Assembly (NCBI RefSeq): GCF_015234275.1
Contig: NZ_JADGII010000001.1
DNA length: 64,000 bases
Reading direction: 5' to 3' (one strand)
DNA from: Prosthecochloris ethylica
GTDB taxonomy: Bacteria > Bacteroidota > Chlorobiia > Chlorobiales > Chlorobiaceae
Of this stretch, positions 16,732 to 25,475 are shown one piece after another (the first letter of the stretch is position 1; every line of letters starts with the position of its first letter). The position numbers and the translations under genes were made by a program. A model generated the notes under the pieces. That model saw only the letters and a list, made by a program, of their open reading frames with translations. It searched no databases and was not told the DNA's origin.

Positions 16732-17250
16732 TTAGCTTTCAAAAACCTCTTTCAGACTCTTTGAACGTCTTTCACCCACTTCATAGGCATCCGACATGCT
16801 TTCGAGACCCCTGATAGCGGCTTTCACGACATTATGCGGATTCGACGAACCAAGCGACTTGGTCAGAATGTCATGAATCCCGGCCATCTCGAGGACCGCA
16901 CGCACGGCGCCGCCAGCAATCAGACCTGTACCCGGTGTCGCCGGCTTCATGAGGACTTTCGCCGATCCGAATTTCGCTACGACCTGATGCGGAATCGTAC
17001 CCTTGACAATCGGAACCTTGATCACATTTTTCTTGCCGTCTTCGACGCCCTTGGCTATAGCATCCTGTACCTCGTTAGCCTTTCCAAGACCATAACCGAC
17101 ATGTCCTTCCTTATCACCGACCACGACAATTGCATTGAAGCCGAACCGTTTACCACCTTTCACAACTTTCGCGGTACGGTTGATATGAACAAGCTTTTCT
17201 TTGAGGTTCAACTCGCCAGGCTTGATATTTTTCGCAGTTTTCTTCGCCAT
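16732..17250 (-). CDS. rpsE: 30S ribosomal protein S5
   Basis: Small-subunit fidelity protein; 172 residues. The double-stranded-RNA-binding N-terminal part (LNLKEKLVHINRTAKVVKGGKRF) and the C-terminal domain (GTGLIAGGAVRAVLEMAGIHDILTKSLGSSNPHNVV) are both intact. It is in the standard rplR-rpsE-rpmD order. Confidence 0.97.
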   Translation of the reverse strand: MAKKTAKNIKPGELNLKEKLVHINRTAKVVKGGKRFGFNAIVVVGDKEGHVGYGLGKANEVQDAIAKGVEDGKKNVIKVPIVKGTIPHQVVAKFGSAKVLMKPATPGTGLIAGGAVRAVLEMAGIHDILTKSLGSSNPHNVVKAAIRGLESMSDAYEVGERRSKSLKEVFES

Positions 17251-17272
17251 GAACTCTTACCTTGTATTTGTT

Positions 17273-17632
17273 TTAAAAGACCAGTCCTGCTTCTCTGGCG
17301 CCGTCAGCAAGGGCCTTGACCCTACCGTGATAACGAAATCCGTTGCGGTCGAAAATCACCTGTTCGATCCCCTGTGCACGGGCCTTTTCACCAATCTGCT
17401 TTCCGATCGTATAGCTGACCTCTGTTTTGGTCCCTTTCAGTTCCTTGTTTTCCTTCGCCATGCTGGATACAGCAAGCAGCGTCGCTCCGTTGACATCGTC
17501 GATCAACTGTGCGTAAATCTCGGAAACACTTCTGAAAACACACAGTCTCGGGCGCTCGGCCGTGCCCTGACTCCTGACCTTGCTGCGGAGCTTGATTTTC
17601 TGCCTGCGGGCAGCATTATCTTTTTGTCCCAT
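17273..17632 (-). CDS. rplR: 50S ribosomal protein L18
   Basis: 5S rRNA-binding protein. The ATG at 17632 gives 119 residues, the normal length; a TTG three codons upstream is less likely. It contains RPRLCVFRSVSEIYAQLIDD and the C-terminal FDRNGFRYHGRVKALADGAREAGL. Confidence 0.96.
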   Translation of the reverse strand: MGQKDNAARRQKIKLRSKVRSQGTAERPRLCVFRSVSEIYAQLIDDVNGATLLAVSSMAKENKELKGTKTEVSYTIGKQIGEKARAQGIEQVIFDRNGFRYHGRVKALADGAREAGLVF

Positions 17633-17681
17633 TATGCTCAACCAATAATTAGTTACGTGTCAGTAAATATTCTTACTTCAC

Positions 17682-18224
17682 TTATTTCTTGCCTGCAGTC
17701 TTGCCTTCCTTGCGGCGTACGACCTCATCTGAGTACTTGATACCTTTTCCGCGGTATGGTTCAGGCTTGCGGAACGAACGAATCTTGGCCGCTACCTGCC
17801 CGACAAGAGCTTTATCGATACCGCTGATCTCGATGGTCAGGGGATCCGGACAGGCGATAGAAATCTCCTCCGGTGCCCTGAAAAATATCTGATGCGAATA
17901 TCCGAGTGACAGCGCCAGCAAATCGCTTTTCATTTCGGCCCTGAAGCCCACACCGCTGATCTGAAGCTTCCTGGTGAAGCCGTTGGTTACCCCCTCGATC
18001 ATATTGCTGATGAGCATTCTGTAGAGACCGTGCATGGCTTTGGCGCGCTTGCTGTCGTCTGCGCGGGTAACGGTCACGAGACCGTCAGCTATATCTACGG
18101 TGACTTCCGGCACCAGGCGCTGCTGAAGGGTTCCTTTCGGACCTGAAACAGTAATAACGTTGTCTTTAATCTCAATCTTGGCCTGATCTGCCAGCTTGAC
18201 CGGCAATTTTCCAATTCTTGACAT
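17682..18224 (-). CDS. rplF: 50S ribosomal protein L6
   Basis: 180 residues, two L6 repeats. The start MSRIGKLPV and the signature PDPLTIEISGIDKALVGQVA followed by RSFRKPEPYRGKGIKY are diagnostic. It lies between rpsH and rplR. Confidence 0.97.
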   Translation of the reverse strand: MSRIGKLPVKLADQAKIEIKDNVITVSGPKGTLQQRLVPEVTVDIADGLVTVTRADDSKRAKAMHGLYRMLISNMIEGVTNGFTRKLQISGVGFRAEMKSDLLALSLGYSHQIFFRAPEEISIACPDPLTIEISGIDKALVGQVAAKIRSFRKPEPYRGKGIKYSDEVVRRKEGKTAGKK

Positions 18225-18253
18225 GATACCCCTAAAACGCTTTGGCTTGTTAA

Positions 18254-18649
18254 TTAAAGAATACGGAAGAGGACTTCACCGCCGATACCCTGCTCGCGGG
18301 CCTCTTTATCGGTGAGAATACCTTTCGACGTCGACAGTACAAAGAGGCCAAGACCGCCAAGATACTTGCGCAGCTCCTTTCCTTCATACACCCTGCGTCC
18401 GGGCTTGCTTACCCGTGTCAGCTCCTTGATGGCAAATACCCCGTCATCACTGTACTTGAGCTCCACCCTGATAAACGGGAAAGGGTCCGTCTCGATGACC
18501 GTGTAATTTTTCACATATCCCTTTTCTGCAAGAAGCCTGGAAATATTTTCTTTCTGCTTCGAATACGGTATATCCGTCGTCTTGTTGTTCGCCTGGCCCG
18601 CATTCCTCAGACGGGTCAGATAATCAGCGATTGAATCAGTTACAGGCAT
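18254..18649 (-). CDS. rpsH: 30S ribosomal protein S8
   Basis: 131 residues. It begins MPVTDSIADYLTRLRNAGQA and carries the C-terminal signature LSTSKGILTDKEAREQGIGGE. In E. coli S8 represses spc translation; no target site was verified here. Confidence 0.97.
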   Translation of the reverse strand: MPVTDSIADYLTRLRNAGQANNKTTDIPYSKQKENISRLLAEKGYVKNYTVIETDPFPFIRVELKYSDDGVFAIKELTRVSKPGRRVYEGKELRKYLGGLGLFVLSTSKGILTDKEAREQGIGGEVLFRIL

Positions 18650-18707
18650 AGTACACTGTTAATTTCTTTCAAAAATGAACTCTTCACACACATCACTGCT
18701 TGCCGGA

Positions 18708-18977
18708 TTACCAGCTTGCCTTCTTCACACCGGGAATCTTGCCTTCCAGTGCCATCTTGCGAAACATATGGCGGCACAGACCGTACTTCTCATAGACACC
18801 GCGACCCCTGCCGGTCAGGACACAACGGTTTCTGACCCTTGTCGGCGAACTGTTTCTCGGCAGCTTGCTGAGTGCTTCGTAATCACCAGCTTTTTTGAGC
18901 TCTTCCCGCTTTGCCGCATATTTCTCTACCAGTGCCTTCCTTTTGTCATTCCGGGCGATAACGCTTTTCTTTGCCAT
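18708..18977 (-). CDS. rpsN: 30S ribosomal protein S14 (zinc-free form)
   Basis: 89 residues, the long form without the CxxC zinc motif. It has MAKKSVIARNDKRKALVEKY and the C-terminal RNRCVLTGRGRGVYEKYGLC region. It lies between rplE and rpsH. Confidence 0.96.
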   Translation of the reverse strand: MAKKSVIARNDKRKALVEKYAAKREELKKAGDYEALSKLPRNSSPTRVRNRCVLTGRGRGVYEKYGLCRHMFRKMALEGKIPGVKKASW

Positions 18978-18994
18978 CTTTCTTCCAGTCAGGT

Positions 18995-19585
18995 TTAGTT
19001 GTTTTTCTTTTTAAACGGCATACCAAGCTCGGAGAGCAGCGCAAATGCCTCTTCATCAGTCTCTGCTGTGGTCACGAAACTGATATCCATACCCTGGATC
19101 CGTGGAATCTTGTCGATATCGATTTCCGGGAAAATGATCTGCTCACGGATTCCGATGGTGTAATTACCCCGACCATCGAAACTTGTGGTGCTGAGGCCAC
19201 GAAAATCCCTGATCCTCGGGACGGCCAATGTAATAAACCTGTCAAGGAATTCATACATATACCGCCTGCGAAGGGTAACGCGGCAGCCGATCGGCTGGCC
19301 CTGACGAAGCTTGAAGTTGGAAATCGCCTTGCGCGCCTTGCGCACCTGCGGTTTCTGGCCGGTAATCTGTGCGAGCTCCTGCATTGCAGTCTCCAGCAGC
19401 TTGGGTTCCGCTGCGGCTTCGCCGACACCGATATTGACAGAAATCTTTGAAAGACGGGGGACCATCATGACATTGCGATACTGAAACCGGTCCATGAGAG
19501 CCGAAACAACCTCTTCCCTGTACTTTTGTTCAAGCCGGGTAACCGCTACAGCGGCTTCCTGCAACTGATCCTCTTTTTTTGTCAT
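18995..19585 (-). CDS. rplE: 50S ribosomal protein L5
   Basis: 5S rRNA-binding protein. The ATG at 19585 is preceded by AAGGA and gives 196 residues; a longer frame from 19621 lacks a good site. A short charged N-terminal extension precedes the usual RLEQKYREEVVSALMDRF. Diagnostic regions are MVPRLSKISVNIGVGEA, TGQKPQVRKARKAISNFKLR and PRIRDFRGLSTTSFDGRGNY. Confidence 0.95.
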   Translation of the reverse strand: MTKKEDQLQEAAVAVTRLEQKYREEVVSALMDRFQYRNVMMVPRLSKISVNIGVGEAAAEPKLLETAMQELAQITGQKPQVRKARKAISNFKLRQGQPIGCRVTLRRRYMYEFLDRFITLAVPRIRDFRGLSTTSFDGRGNYTIGIREQIIFPEIDIDKIPRIQGMDISFVTTAETDEEAFALLSELGMPFKKKNN

Positions 19586-19644
19586 CTTTTCCTTTTCGTT
19601 CATCAGGATGGTCTTGGTCATCCTGCGTTAATACAATACTGCAA

Positions 19645-19887
19645 TCAGCTTTTTTTCACATTCGATGCATGAATGGGAAATTCACGCTCGATAATCGCGC
19701 CCTGGGGATGCGACTGGGAAGGACGCACATGGCGCTTCCTGATATTGACACCCTCTACAATAACCCTGCAATTCTGGGGATACGCCTTGAGAACACGGCC
19801 TGTTTTTCCCTTGTCATTTCCTGCAATAACAACAACGGTGTCGTTTTTCTTGACATGCAGCTTAGTCTGCTTGGTATCTGTTTTCAT
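19645..19887 (-). CDS. rplX: 50S ribosomal protein L24
   Basis: An 80-residue L24 with the KOW motif KNDTVVVIAGNDKGKTGRVL. It lies 35 nt downstream of a tRNA-Gly gene that separates it from rplN, an unusual interruption of the spc gene order. Confidence 0.95.
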   Translation of the reverse strand: MKTDTKQTKLHVKKNDTVVVIAGNDKGKTGRVLKAYPQNCRVIVEGVNIRKRHVRPSQSHPQGAIIEREFPIHASNVKKS

Positions 19888-19921
19888 GTTTCATCACAAT
19901 GATATATTTCACAAAAGCCTG

Positions 19922-19994
19922 AGCGGGAGACGGGACTCGAACCCGCGACCAACAGCTTGGAAGGCTGTGACTCTACCAACTGAGTTACTCCCGC
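19922..19994 (-). tRNA. tRNA-Gly (anticodon TCC)
   Basis: A 73-nt cloverleaf read on the - strand: acceptor GCGGGAG pairs with CTCCCGC, D arm ACTC...GAGT with AGTTGGTA loop, anticodon stem ACAGC/GCTGT with loop CTTCCAA (anticodon TCC, reads GGA/GGG), variable TGGTC, and T arm GCGGG-TTCGAGT-CCCGT with one G-U pair. Discriminator base T; CCA is not encoded. It starts 16 nt after the rplN stop and ends 34 nt before rplX, co-directional with both, so it should be released from the ribosomal-protein transcript by RNase P and 3' processing. Confidence 0.96.
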
Positions 19995-20010
19995 TGAACA
20001 CGAACCGTCT

Positions 20011-20379
20011 TCAGAGCACCTCGGGTGCCAGAGAAACGATTTTCATATATTTCCTGTCGCGCAGCTCACGGGCAACAGGTCCGAAAATACGGGTACCTCT
20101 CGGCTCACCCTGCTGGTTCAACAGGACAACCGCATTTTCATCAAAACGGATATACGACCCGTCCTTGCGCTTCTGCTCTTTCGCGCAACGGACGACAACC
20201 GCTTTGCACACTTCCTTTTTCTTGACAACGCCACCCGGCACGGCGGATTTCACGGTGACCATAATCTGATCTCCGAGTGCAGCATAACGTCTTCCCGTAC
20301 CGCCGAAAACATGGATACAGCGAACCTTTTTCGCACCGCTGTTGTCAGCCACAACCAGATTTGTCTCTTTCTGGATCAT
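20011..20379 (-). CDS. rplN: 50S ribosomal protein L14
   Basis: 122 residues, beginning MIQKETNLVVADNSGAKKVR and containing the signature GGVVKKKEVCKAVVVRCAK and RIFGPVARELRDRKYMKIVSLAPEVL. It is immediately followed by the tRNA-Gly gene. Confidence 0.97.
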   Translation of the reverse strand: MIQKETNLVVADNSGAKKVRCIHVFGGTGRRYAALGDQIMVTVKSAVPGGVVKKKEVCKAVVVRCAKEQKRKDGSYIRFDENAVVLLNQQGEPRGTRIFGPVARELRDRKYMKIVSLAPEVL

Positions 20380-20417
20380 CGAACTTCAACCTTTATTAAA
20401 TGTGCTAAGAATCCTTC

Positions 20418-20687
20418 CTATTTTGCCTTTTCTACGATTTCAACAAGCCGGCAGCTTTTTTTCTTGCTGAGCGGCCTGCACTCCATCACCCTGACAACAT
20501 CACCGATACCGGCATCATTGTTCTGATCATGCGCCATCAGACGGGTTGTACGCTTGAAGTACTTTTTATAGACCGGATGTTTGATTCTGCGTTCGACCGC
20601 AACGACGATAGCCTTGTCCATCCTGTCACTGACAACCTTGCCTACCCAGGTTTTCTTACTGCCTCTTTCTTCTGAACTCTTTGCCAT
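20418..20687 (-). CDS. rpsQ: 30S ribosomal protein S17
   Basis: The ATG at 20687, with GAAGG seven bases before it, gives 89 residues; a longer frame to 20717 lacks support. OB-fold protein with KTWVGKVVSDRMDKAIVVAV and the signature GDVVRVMECRPLSKKKSCRL. Confidence 0.95.
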   Translation of the reverse strand: MAKSSEERGSKKTWVGKVVSDRMDKAIVVAVERRIKHPVYKKYFKRTTRLMAHDQNNDAGIGDVVRVMECRPLSKKKSCRLVEIVEKAK

Positions 20688-20759
20688 TGCAGCACCTTCG
20701 TTTAGATTTTCTCCCATTGTTACTAATCTTCAATATTACGCCAGGGCGTCAGCCACTCG

Positions 20760-20966
20760 TTACGAGGATGCAGCCTCTTCCTGCTCGATCATGCGCAGCC
20801 GTGTCTTCATGCGAGCGATATCGCGGCGTGAATTACGGAAAACCATCGGATTCTGCGGTGGCTCGATCACCTTGTAGAAATTCATATCTGCCAGCCTGTC
20901 CTCAAGCTCCCTGATGTTCGCGATGAGCTCATCTTTGCTCAATGCTGCGATTTCATGCTGTTTCAT
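20760..20966 (-). CDS. rpmC: 50S ribosomal protein L29
   Basis: A 68-residue helical-hairpin protein at the exit tunnel: MKQHEIAALSKDELIANIRE, then the signature region NSRRDIARMKTRLR. It lies between rplP and rpsQ. Confidence 0.95.
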   Translation of the reverse strand: MKQHEIAALSKDELIANIRELEDRLADMNFYKVIEPPQNPMVFRNSRRDIARMKTRLRMIEQEEAASS

Positions 20967-20993
20967 GCTGTTTCTCTTTGTCTGTTTAGCTCG

Positions 20994-21413
20994 TTAACCT
21001 TCGATATCGGGTCTGACAATAAACTTGGTCTTGATCGGAAGCTTTTTGGCTGCAAGCCTGAACGCCTCTGTAGCAACGTCCTGCGGCACACCGTCAGCTT
21101 CAAACATGATCCGTCCCGGCTTGACAACCGCCACCCAGAACTCCGGATTACCCTTACCGGAACCCATGCGAGTCTCTGCAGCTTTTTTGGTGACCGGTTT
21201 GTCCGGGAAAATCCTGATCCAGATTTTACCATCCCTTTTCATATATCTGTTCATGGCAACACGAGCAGCCTCGATCTGGCGGCTGGTGATCCATGCAGGC
21301 TCGAGCGCCTTGAGTGCATAGGAGCCGAAGGTAATGGACGTACCACGACCGGCATTCCCCTTCATTTTGCCCCGCATTACTTTTCTATGTTTTACCCTCT
21401 TCGGCATTAACAT
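20994..21413 (-). CDS. rplP: 50S ribosomal protein L16
   Basis: 139 residues; binds near the A site. It contains MPKRVKHRKVMRGKMKGNAG and the signature GSGKGNPEFWVAVVKPG. Start: the ATG at 21413 has GGAG eight bases upstream; ATG at 21407 is the more usual protein start but is further from that site. Confidence 0.96.
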   Translation of the reverse strand: MLMPKRVKHRKVMRGKMKGNAGRGTSITFGSYALKALEPAWITSRQIEAARVAMNRYMKRDGKIWIRIFPDKPVTKKAAETRMGSGKGNPEFWVAVVKPGRIMFEADGVPQDVATEAFRLAAKKLPIKTKFIVRPDIEG

Positions 21414-21470
21414 ACCGGCAACTCCATTCTTTTTCTGATTGTGATAATCTCTACCTTCAGCCTGTCAGTC

Positions 21471-22226
21471 TCAGGTTGTTTTTCTCGGTTTACGGCGGCG
21501 TCTGCTGCGACCGTCTCTTCCACGCGAACGCTGGTCGCTCCTCCGCTCCCTGATCTTCTTCATCTCTTCTTCCTCGATCGCATCGATACGCTGCACGAGA
21601 ACCTCGCCTTTGTACACCCAGACCTTGATACCGATCGCACCGGCAATCGTATGGGCTGTCACGCTTGCGTAATCGACATTGGCCCTCAGGGTATGAAGAG
21701 GAATCTTGCCTTCCTTGTACTGCTCGGCGCGAGCGATCTCGACACCGCCAAGACGACCGGCACAGCGAATTCGGATACCTTCCGCACCTGCCCTCATTGC
21801 CTGCTGAATCGCCTGCTTCATGGCGCGTCTGAACGAAACCCTGTTCTCGAGCTGATACGCGATATTCTCGCCGATAAGCTGAGCCTCGATTTCGGGCTTG
21901 ATCACTTCGACAACATCTATCTTGACTTCACGGCCTGTAATCCGGGTGAGCTCCTGGGAAAGATTGTTGATCTCTTCGCCCTTGCGGCCGACCACTGCTC
22001 CGGGACGGGCTGCGAAAATATTGATTTTGATATGCTTGGTGGTTCTCTCGATAACCACTTTCGCGACACCGGCACGCTCTTTTTTCAAACGAGCCTGGAC
22101 ATAGTTGCGGATAACCTGGTCCTGCTTGAGCTTCTCAGCGATAACAGGTGCATCATCGTACCACCGTGAGGTCCAGTCCTTGATAATTCCCAGCCTGAAT
22201 CCAGTAGGATTAACTTTCTGACCCAA
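21471..22226 (-). CDS. rpsC: 30S ribosomal protein S3
   Basis: 251 residues: MGQKVNPTGFRLGIIKDWTS, a KH domain with RPGAVVGRKGEEI, and the C-terminal RIRCAGRLGGVEIARAEQYK. The last ~35 residues are an Arg-rich tail longer than in E. coli. It lies between rplV and rplP. Confidence 0.97.
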   Translation of the reverse strand: MGQKVNPTGFRLGIIKDWTSRWYDDAPVIAEKLKQDQVIRNYVQARLKKERAGVAKVVIERTTKHIKINIFAARPGAVVGRKGEEINNLSQELTRITGREVKIDVVEVIKPEIEAQLIGENIAYQLENRVSFRRAMKQAIQQAMRAGAEGIRIRCAGRLGGVEIARAEQYKEGKIPLHTLRANVDYASVTAHTIAGAIGIKVWVYKGEVLVQRIDAIEEEEMKKIRERRSDQRSRGRDGRSRRRRKPRKTT

Positions 22227-22244
22227 TGTTTGCTCCTTCTTCGT

Positions 22245-22601
22245 TTATTTTTTTACCGGATTACCTTTATCAACAACTATGGTCAGATGATTCGAACGCT
22301 TGCGAATCCTGTACGCACGTCCCATCGGTGCAGGCAGCATGCGTTTCATAGTCGGTCCTTCATCGACAAAAATCTCCTTGACATACAGCTCGTTCTCTCC
22401 GACTCGTTCTTCCGGATTTTTCTGAGCATAATTCGCAACTGCCGACTTGAGGGCCTGAATGACAGATCTGGACGCCGCCTTTGTCGAGTTCAGCAGGATC
22501 GCCTTGGCCTGATCAACCTGCTTGCCGCGGATGAGCCCCGCAACAACGCGCATTTTTCGAGGCGAGGTCGGCGTGTGCCGTAATATAGCTTTAGCTTGCA
22601 T
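22245..22601 (-). CDS. rplV: 50S ribosomal protein L22
   Basis: 118 residues; its beta-hairpin lines the exit tunnel. It contains LRHTPTSPRKMRVVAGLIRG and the C-terminal signature PMGRAYRIRKRSNHLTIVV. Confidence 0.97.
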   Translation of the reverse strand: MQAKAILRHTPTSPRKMRVVAGLIRGKQVDQAKAILLNSTKAASRSVIQALKSAVANYAQKNPEERVGENELYVKEIFVDEGPTMKRMLPAPMGRAYRIRKRSNHLTIVVDKGNPVKK

Positions 22602-22629
22602 ATCTTCTTACCTTCCCTGGTTATTCAAT

Positions 22630-22926
22630 TTACTTTCTCTTAGGAGCTGAGCCGCCTTTCTCCGCCTTGCCGCCGGCATGACCACGATAGGTCCTCGTAG
22701 GAGCAAACTCACCCAGCTTGTGACCGACCATGTTCTCGCTGATATAGACTGGCACATGGGTCTTGCCGTTATGGACGGCTACGGTGTGACCGACGAAGTC
22801 AGGAGATATCATCGATGCTCTCGACCAGGTTTTCACCACTTTCTTCTCACCCTTACTGTTCATGTCAAGGATCCTCTTTTCGAGCTTACCCTCGATAAAC
22901 GGTCCTTTTTTTAGTGATCTTGGCAT
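22630..22926 (-). CDS. rpsS: 30S ribosomal protein S19
   Basis: Starts at 22926 with the typical MPRSLKKGPFI, giving 98 residues; the frame stays open upstream to 22980, overlapping rplB, but that part is not family sequence. The signature KTHVPVYISENMVGHKLGEF is present. Confidence 0.96.
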   Translation of the reverse strand: MPRSLKKGPFIEGKLEKRILDMNSKGEKKVVKTWSRASMISPDFVGHTVAVHNGKTHVPVYISENMVGHKLGEFAPTRTYRGHAGGKAEKGGSAPKRK

Positions 22927-22960
22927 AATTCTCTCTGGCTTGAATGATTTATCTGCTCTT

Positions 22961-23800
22961 CTATTTCGACTTACGGCCACGAACGATCAGCTTGCTCGAC
23001 GCCTTCTTCTTGTTTCTGGTCTTCAATCCCTTGGATACCTGGCCCCATGGTGACTTCGGATGCTTACGTCCACCACCGGATTTGGACTTGCCTTCACCAC
23101 CACCCATCGGGTGATCGACCGGGTTCATCGCCATACCGCGGGTCTGCGGCCTGATACCAAGCCAGCGGCTTCTGCCTGCTTTACCGAGAACGATATTCTC
23201 GTGATCGGCATTACCCACAACACCGATGGTAGCCCGGCACTCGATACGTACCTTCCTGATCTCACCTGACGGCAGCTTCAGGGTTGCATAATCCCCCTCT
23301 TTCGCAGCTAGAACGGCATACGCTCCGGCAGAACGGACGATCTGGCCGCCTTTACCGGCTTTCATTTCGATATTGTGCACATCGGTACCAAGCGGGATGT
23401 TTTTGAGCGGCATGGTATTGCCCGGCTTCACATCCACTCTGTCACCGCTCTGCAGCTTGTCACCAACCTGCAGACCCTGCGGGGCAAGAATATAACGTTT
23501 TTCTCCGTCAACATAATGCAATAATGCAATTCTTGCTGAACGGTTGGGATCATACTCTATAGCAGCAACGCTTGCAGTGATACCATCCTTGTTACGCTTG
23601 AAATCGACAAGGCGGTAAAACCTCTTGTGCCCGCCCCCTCTGTGACGTGACGTTATACGACCAGCCTTGTTGCGCCCACCGGATTTCTTCAGGGGGACGA
23701 GCAGGCTTTTTTCAGGCTCTTTATTGGTCACCTCATCAAACTGCGGGTATGTCAAATACCGTGATGCCGGCGTCACCGGCCTTAATTTCCTAATCGCCAT
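22961..23800 (-). CDS. rplB: 50S ribosomal protein L2
   Basis: 279 residues; needed for peptidyl-transferase activity. It has KSGGRNKAGRITSRHRGGGH, the central GDRVDVKPGNTMPLKNIPLG and the C-terminal signature RGMAMNPVDHPMGGGEG, whose conserved His is intact. Confidence 0.98.
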   Translation of the reverse strand: MAIRKLRPVTPASRYLTYPQFDEVTNKEPEKSLLVPLKKSGGRNKAGRITSRHRGGGHKRFYRLVDFKRNKDGITASVAAIEYDPNRSARIALLHYVDGEKRYILAPQGLQVGDKLQSGDRVDVKPGNTMPLKNIPLGTDVHNIEMKAGKGGQIVRSAGAYAVLAAKEGDYATLKLPSGEIRKVRIECRATIGVVGNADHENIVLGKAGRSRWLGIRPQTRGMAMNPVDHPMGGGEGKSKSGGGRKHPKSPWGQVSKGLKTRNKKKASSKLIVRGRKSK

Positions 23801-23814
23801 GGTACGTAAATATC

Positions 23815-24144
23815 TTAGCCTTTATTGGATTTCTTGTCCTCACCCTGATCTGTCGATCCTGAATAGTAATCGATCGCCTGACCCTCTTTCAGAGTGATAA
23901 ACGCCTTCTTCCAGTCGTTTTTCTTGCCTGCGATCAGACCTTTACGTGTATACTGACGCTTGGTTTTACCAAGACAGTTTACCGTTCGCACAGACAGCAC
24001 ATCAACACCGAACTTTGATTCTACCGCAGCTTTGATATCAGTTTTCGTAGCTGCACTCTTGACTTTGAAGACATACTGGCCTTTCTGCTCGGTCAACCTC
24101 GTGCTTTTTTCGGTCAGCCAGGGCTGCATTAACGGATTTCTCAT
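23815..24144 (-). CDS. rplW: 50S ribosomal protein L23
   Basis: 109 residues; docking site for trigger factor and SRP at the tunnel exit. It has PWLTEKSTRLTEQKGQYVFKV and a charged C-terminal extension (SGSTDQGEDKKSNKG) beyond the usual ~97 residues. Confidence 0.95.
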   Translation of the reverse strand: MRNPLMQPWLTEKSTRLTEQKGQYVFKVKSAATKTDIKAAVESKFGVDVLSVRTVNCLGKTKRQYTRKGLIAGKKNDWKKAFITLKEGQAIDYYSGSTDQGEDKKSNKG

Positions 24145-24176
24145 AACCTCTCTCTTTTTTGCTGTCTATACTGAAA

Positions 24177-24803
24177 TTAACCAAGTGACTCTTCGATCTT
24201 CTTCAATGCAGTCTTCTGCATGACAACTGTCTGGCAGTCAAGAATATCATACGTTGACGCCTGGTCTGCCACTCTGACATTCAGAACAGGTATATTTTTG
24301 CCTGAACGGGTAACCTTGTCATTATGCTCCGGAAGAAGCACGAGCGTTTTTTTCTCGGTCAGCCCGAGATTCTTCAGGATATCGGCAAACTGACGGGTCT
24401 TGATTTCGTCGAAGCTGAAATCTTCCACAACAACGATTCCACCCTTTCCAGCCTTGGCTGTCAGGGCCGAACGGCGTGCAAGCCTCTTGATTTTCTTGTT
24501 GACCTTGAGGTCGTACGTGTGGGGTTTCGGACCGAAGATCGAGCCACCACCGGTCATCAGCGGAGAGCGGCTGGAGCCCTGTCTGGCATGACCTGTCCCC
24601 TTCTGGCGATATGGTTTTTTTCCACCGCCACGGACCTCTGAACGATTTTTCACTTTATGCGTACCCTGGCGACGGTGTGCCATAATTGACTTGACATCGA
24701 GGTACATCGCATGCTCGGAGACGTTTGCGGCAAACACCTTATCATCGAGCGTCACAACTTCACCTGTCTCAGTGCCGGCAGTATTTAAAACTTTAAGTTC
24801 CAT
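24177..24803 (-). CDS. rplD: 50S ribosomal protein L4
   Basis: 208 residues from the ATG at 24803 (MELKVLN); a TTG 12 nt upstream is less likely. It contains RRQGTHKVKNRSEVRGGGKK and the tunnel loop PYRQKGTGHARQGSSRSPL. In E. coli L4 autoregulates the S10 operon; not verified here. Confidence 0.96.
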   Translation of the reverse strand: MELKVLNTAGTETGEVVTLDDKVFAANVSEHAMYLDVKSIMAHRRQGTHKVKNRSEVRGGGKKPYRQKGTGHARQGSSRSPLMTGGGSIFGPKPHTYDLKVNKKIKRLARRSALTAKAGKGGIVVVEDFSFDEIKTRQFADILKNLGLTEKKTLVLLPEHNDKVTRSGKNIPVLNVRVADQASTYDILDCQTVVMQKTALKKIEESLG

Positions 24804-24822
24804 GTTTCCTAGCAATCACCTT

Positions 24823-25452
24823 TTACTTGTTTGTTGAAACAATCTCCACATATGAATTCTTCACGCCAGGCACAGAGCCCTTGATCACCAGGAGGTTGGA
24901 CTCAGGAATCACTTTGAGAACCTGAAGACCCCTGACCTTCACATTTTTGCCACCCATACGTCCGGCCATTCTCATGCCCTTGAATGTGCGCGAAGGATCT
25001 GACGAACCACCGACAGAGCCGGGAGCCCTGAGCGTATCAGACTGTCCATGTGTTTTCGAACCGCCGCCGAAGTTGTGACGTTTGACAACGCCAGCAAACC
25101 CTTTTCCTTTCGTAACACCGCGAACGTCGACCCTGTCGCCTTCGCGGAACATTTCGACACTGAGAGCACTGCCGAGCTCGAGTTCATCACCCATGACATC
25201 ACGGGAGAACTCGGCAATCCTGAAGCCCGGAGTGATTCCGGCCTTGCTGTAATGTCCTCTCAGGGACTTGGTCACTTTTGCTTCTTTTCGCTCACCGATA
25301 CTGAGCTGGTAAGCATCATAGCCGTCATTATCCGACGTCTTCACCTGCGAAACAAAGCAGGGACCCGCCTGGATAACCGTACAGGGCACAGCCTCGCGCT
25401 TCTCATTATAGATGCGGGTCATGCCGATTTTTTTTCCAAGAATAGCAGCCAT
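24823..25452 (-). CDS. rplC: 50S ribosomal protein L3
   Basis: 209 residues. MAAILGKKIGMTRIYNEKRE at the start, the signature KGKGFAGVVKRHNFGGGSKT, and the glutamine-bearing loop THGQSDTLRAPGSVG. It follows rpsJ by 23 nt. Confidence 0.97.
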   Translation of the reverse strand: MAAILGKKIGMTRIYNEKREAVPCTVIQAGPCFVSQVKTSDNDGYDAYQLSIGERKEAKVTKSLRGHYSKAGITPGFRIAEFSRDVMGDELELGSALSVEMFREGDRVDVRGVTKGKGFAGVVKRHNFGGGSKTHGQSDTLRAPGSVGGSSDPSRTFKGMRMAGRMGGKNVKVRGLQVLKVIPESNLLVIKGSVPGVKNSYVEIVSTNK

Positions 25453-25475
25453 CTCTGATTAGCTTTTCAATTTCA

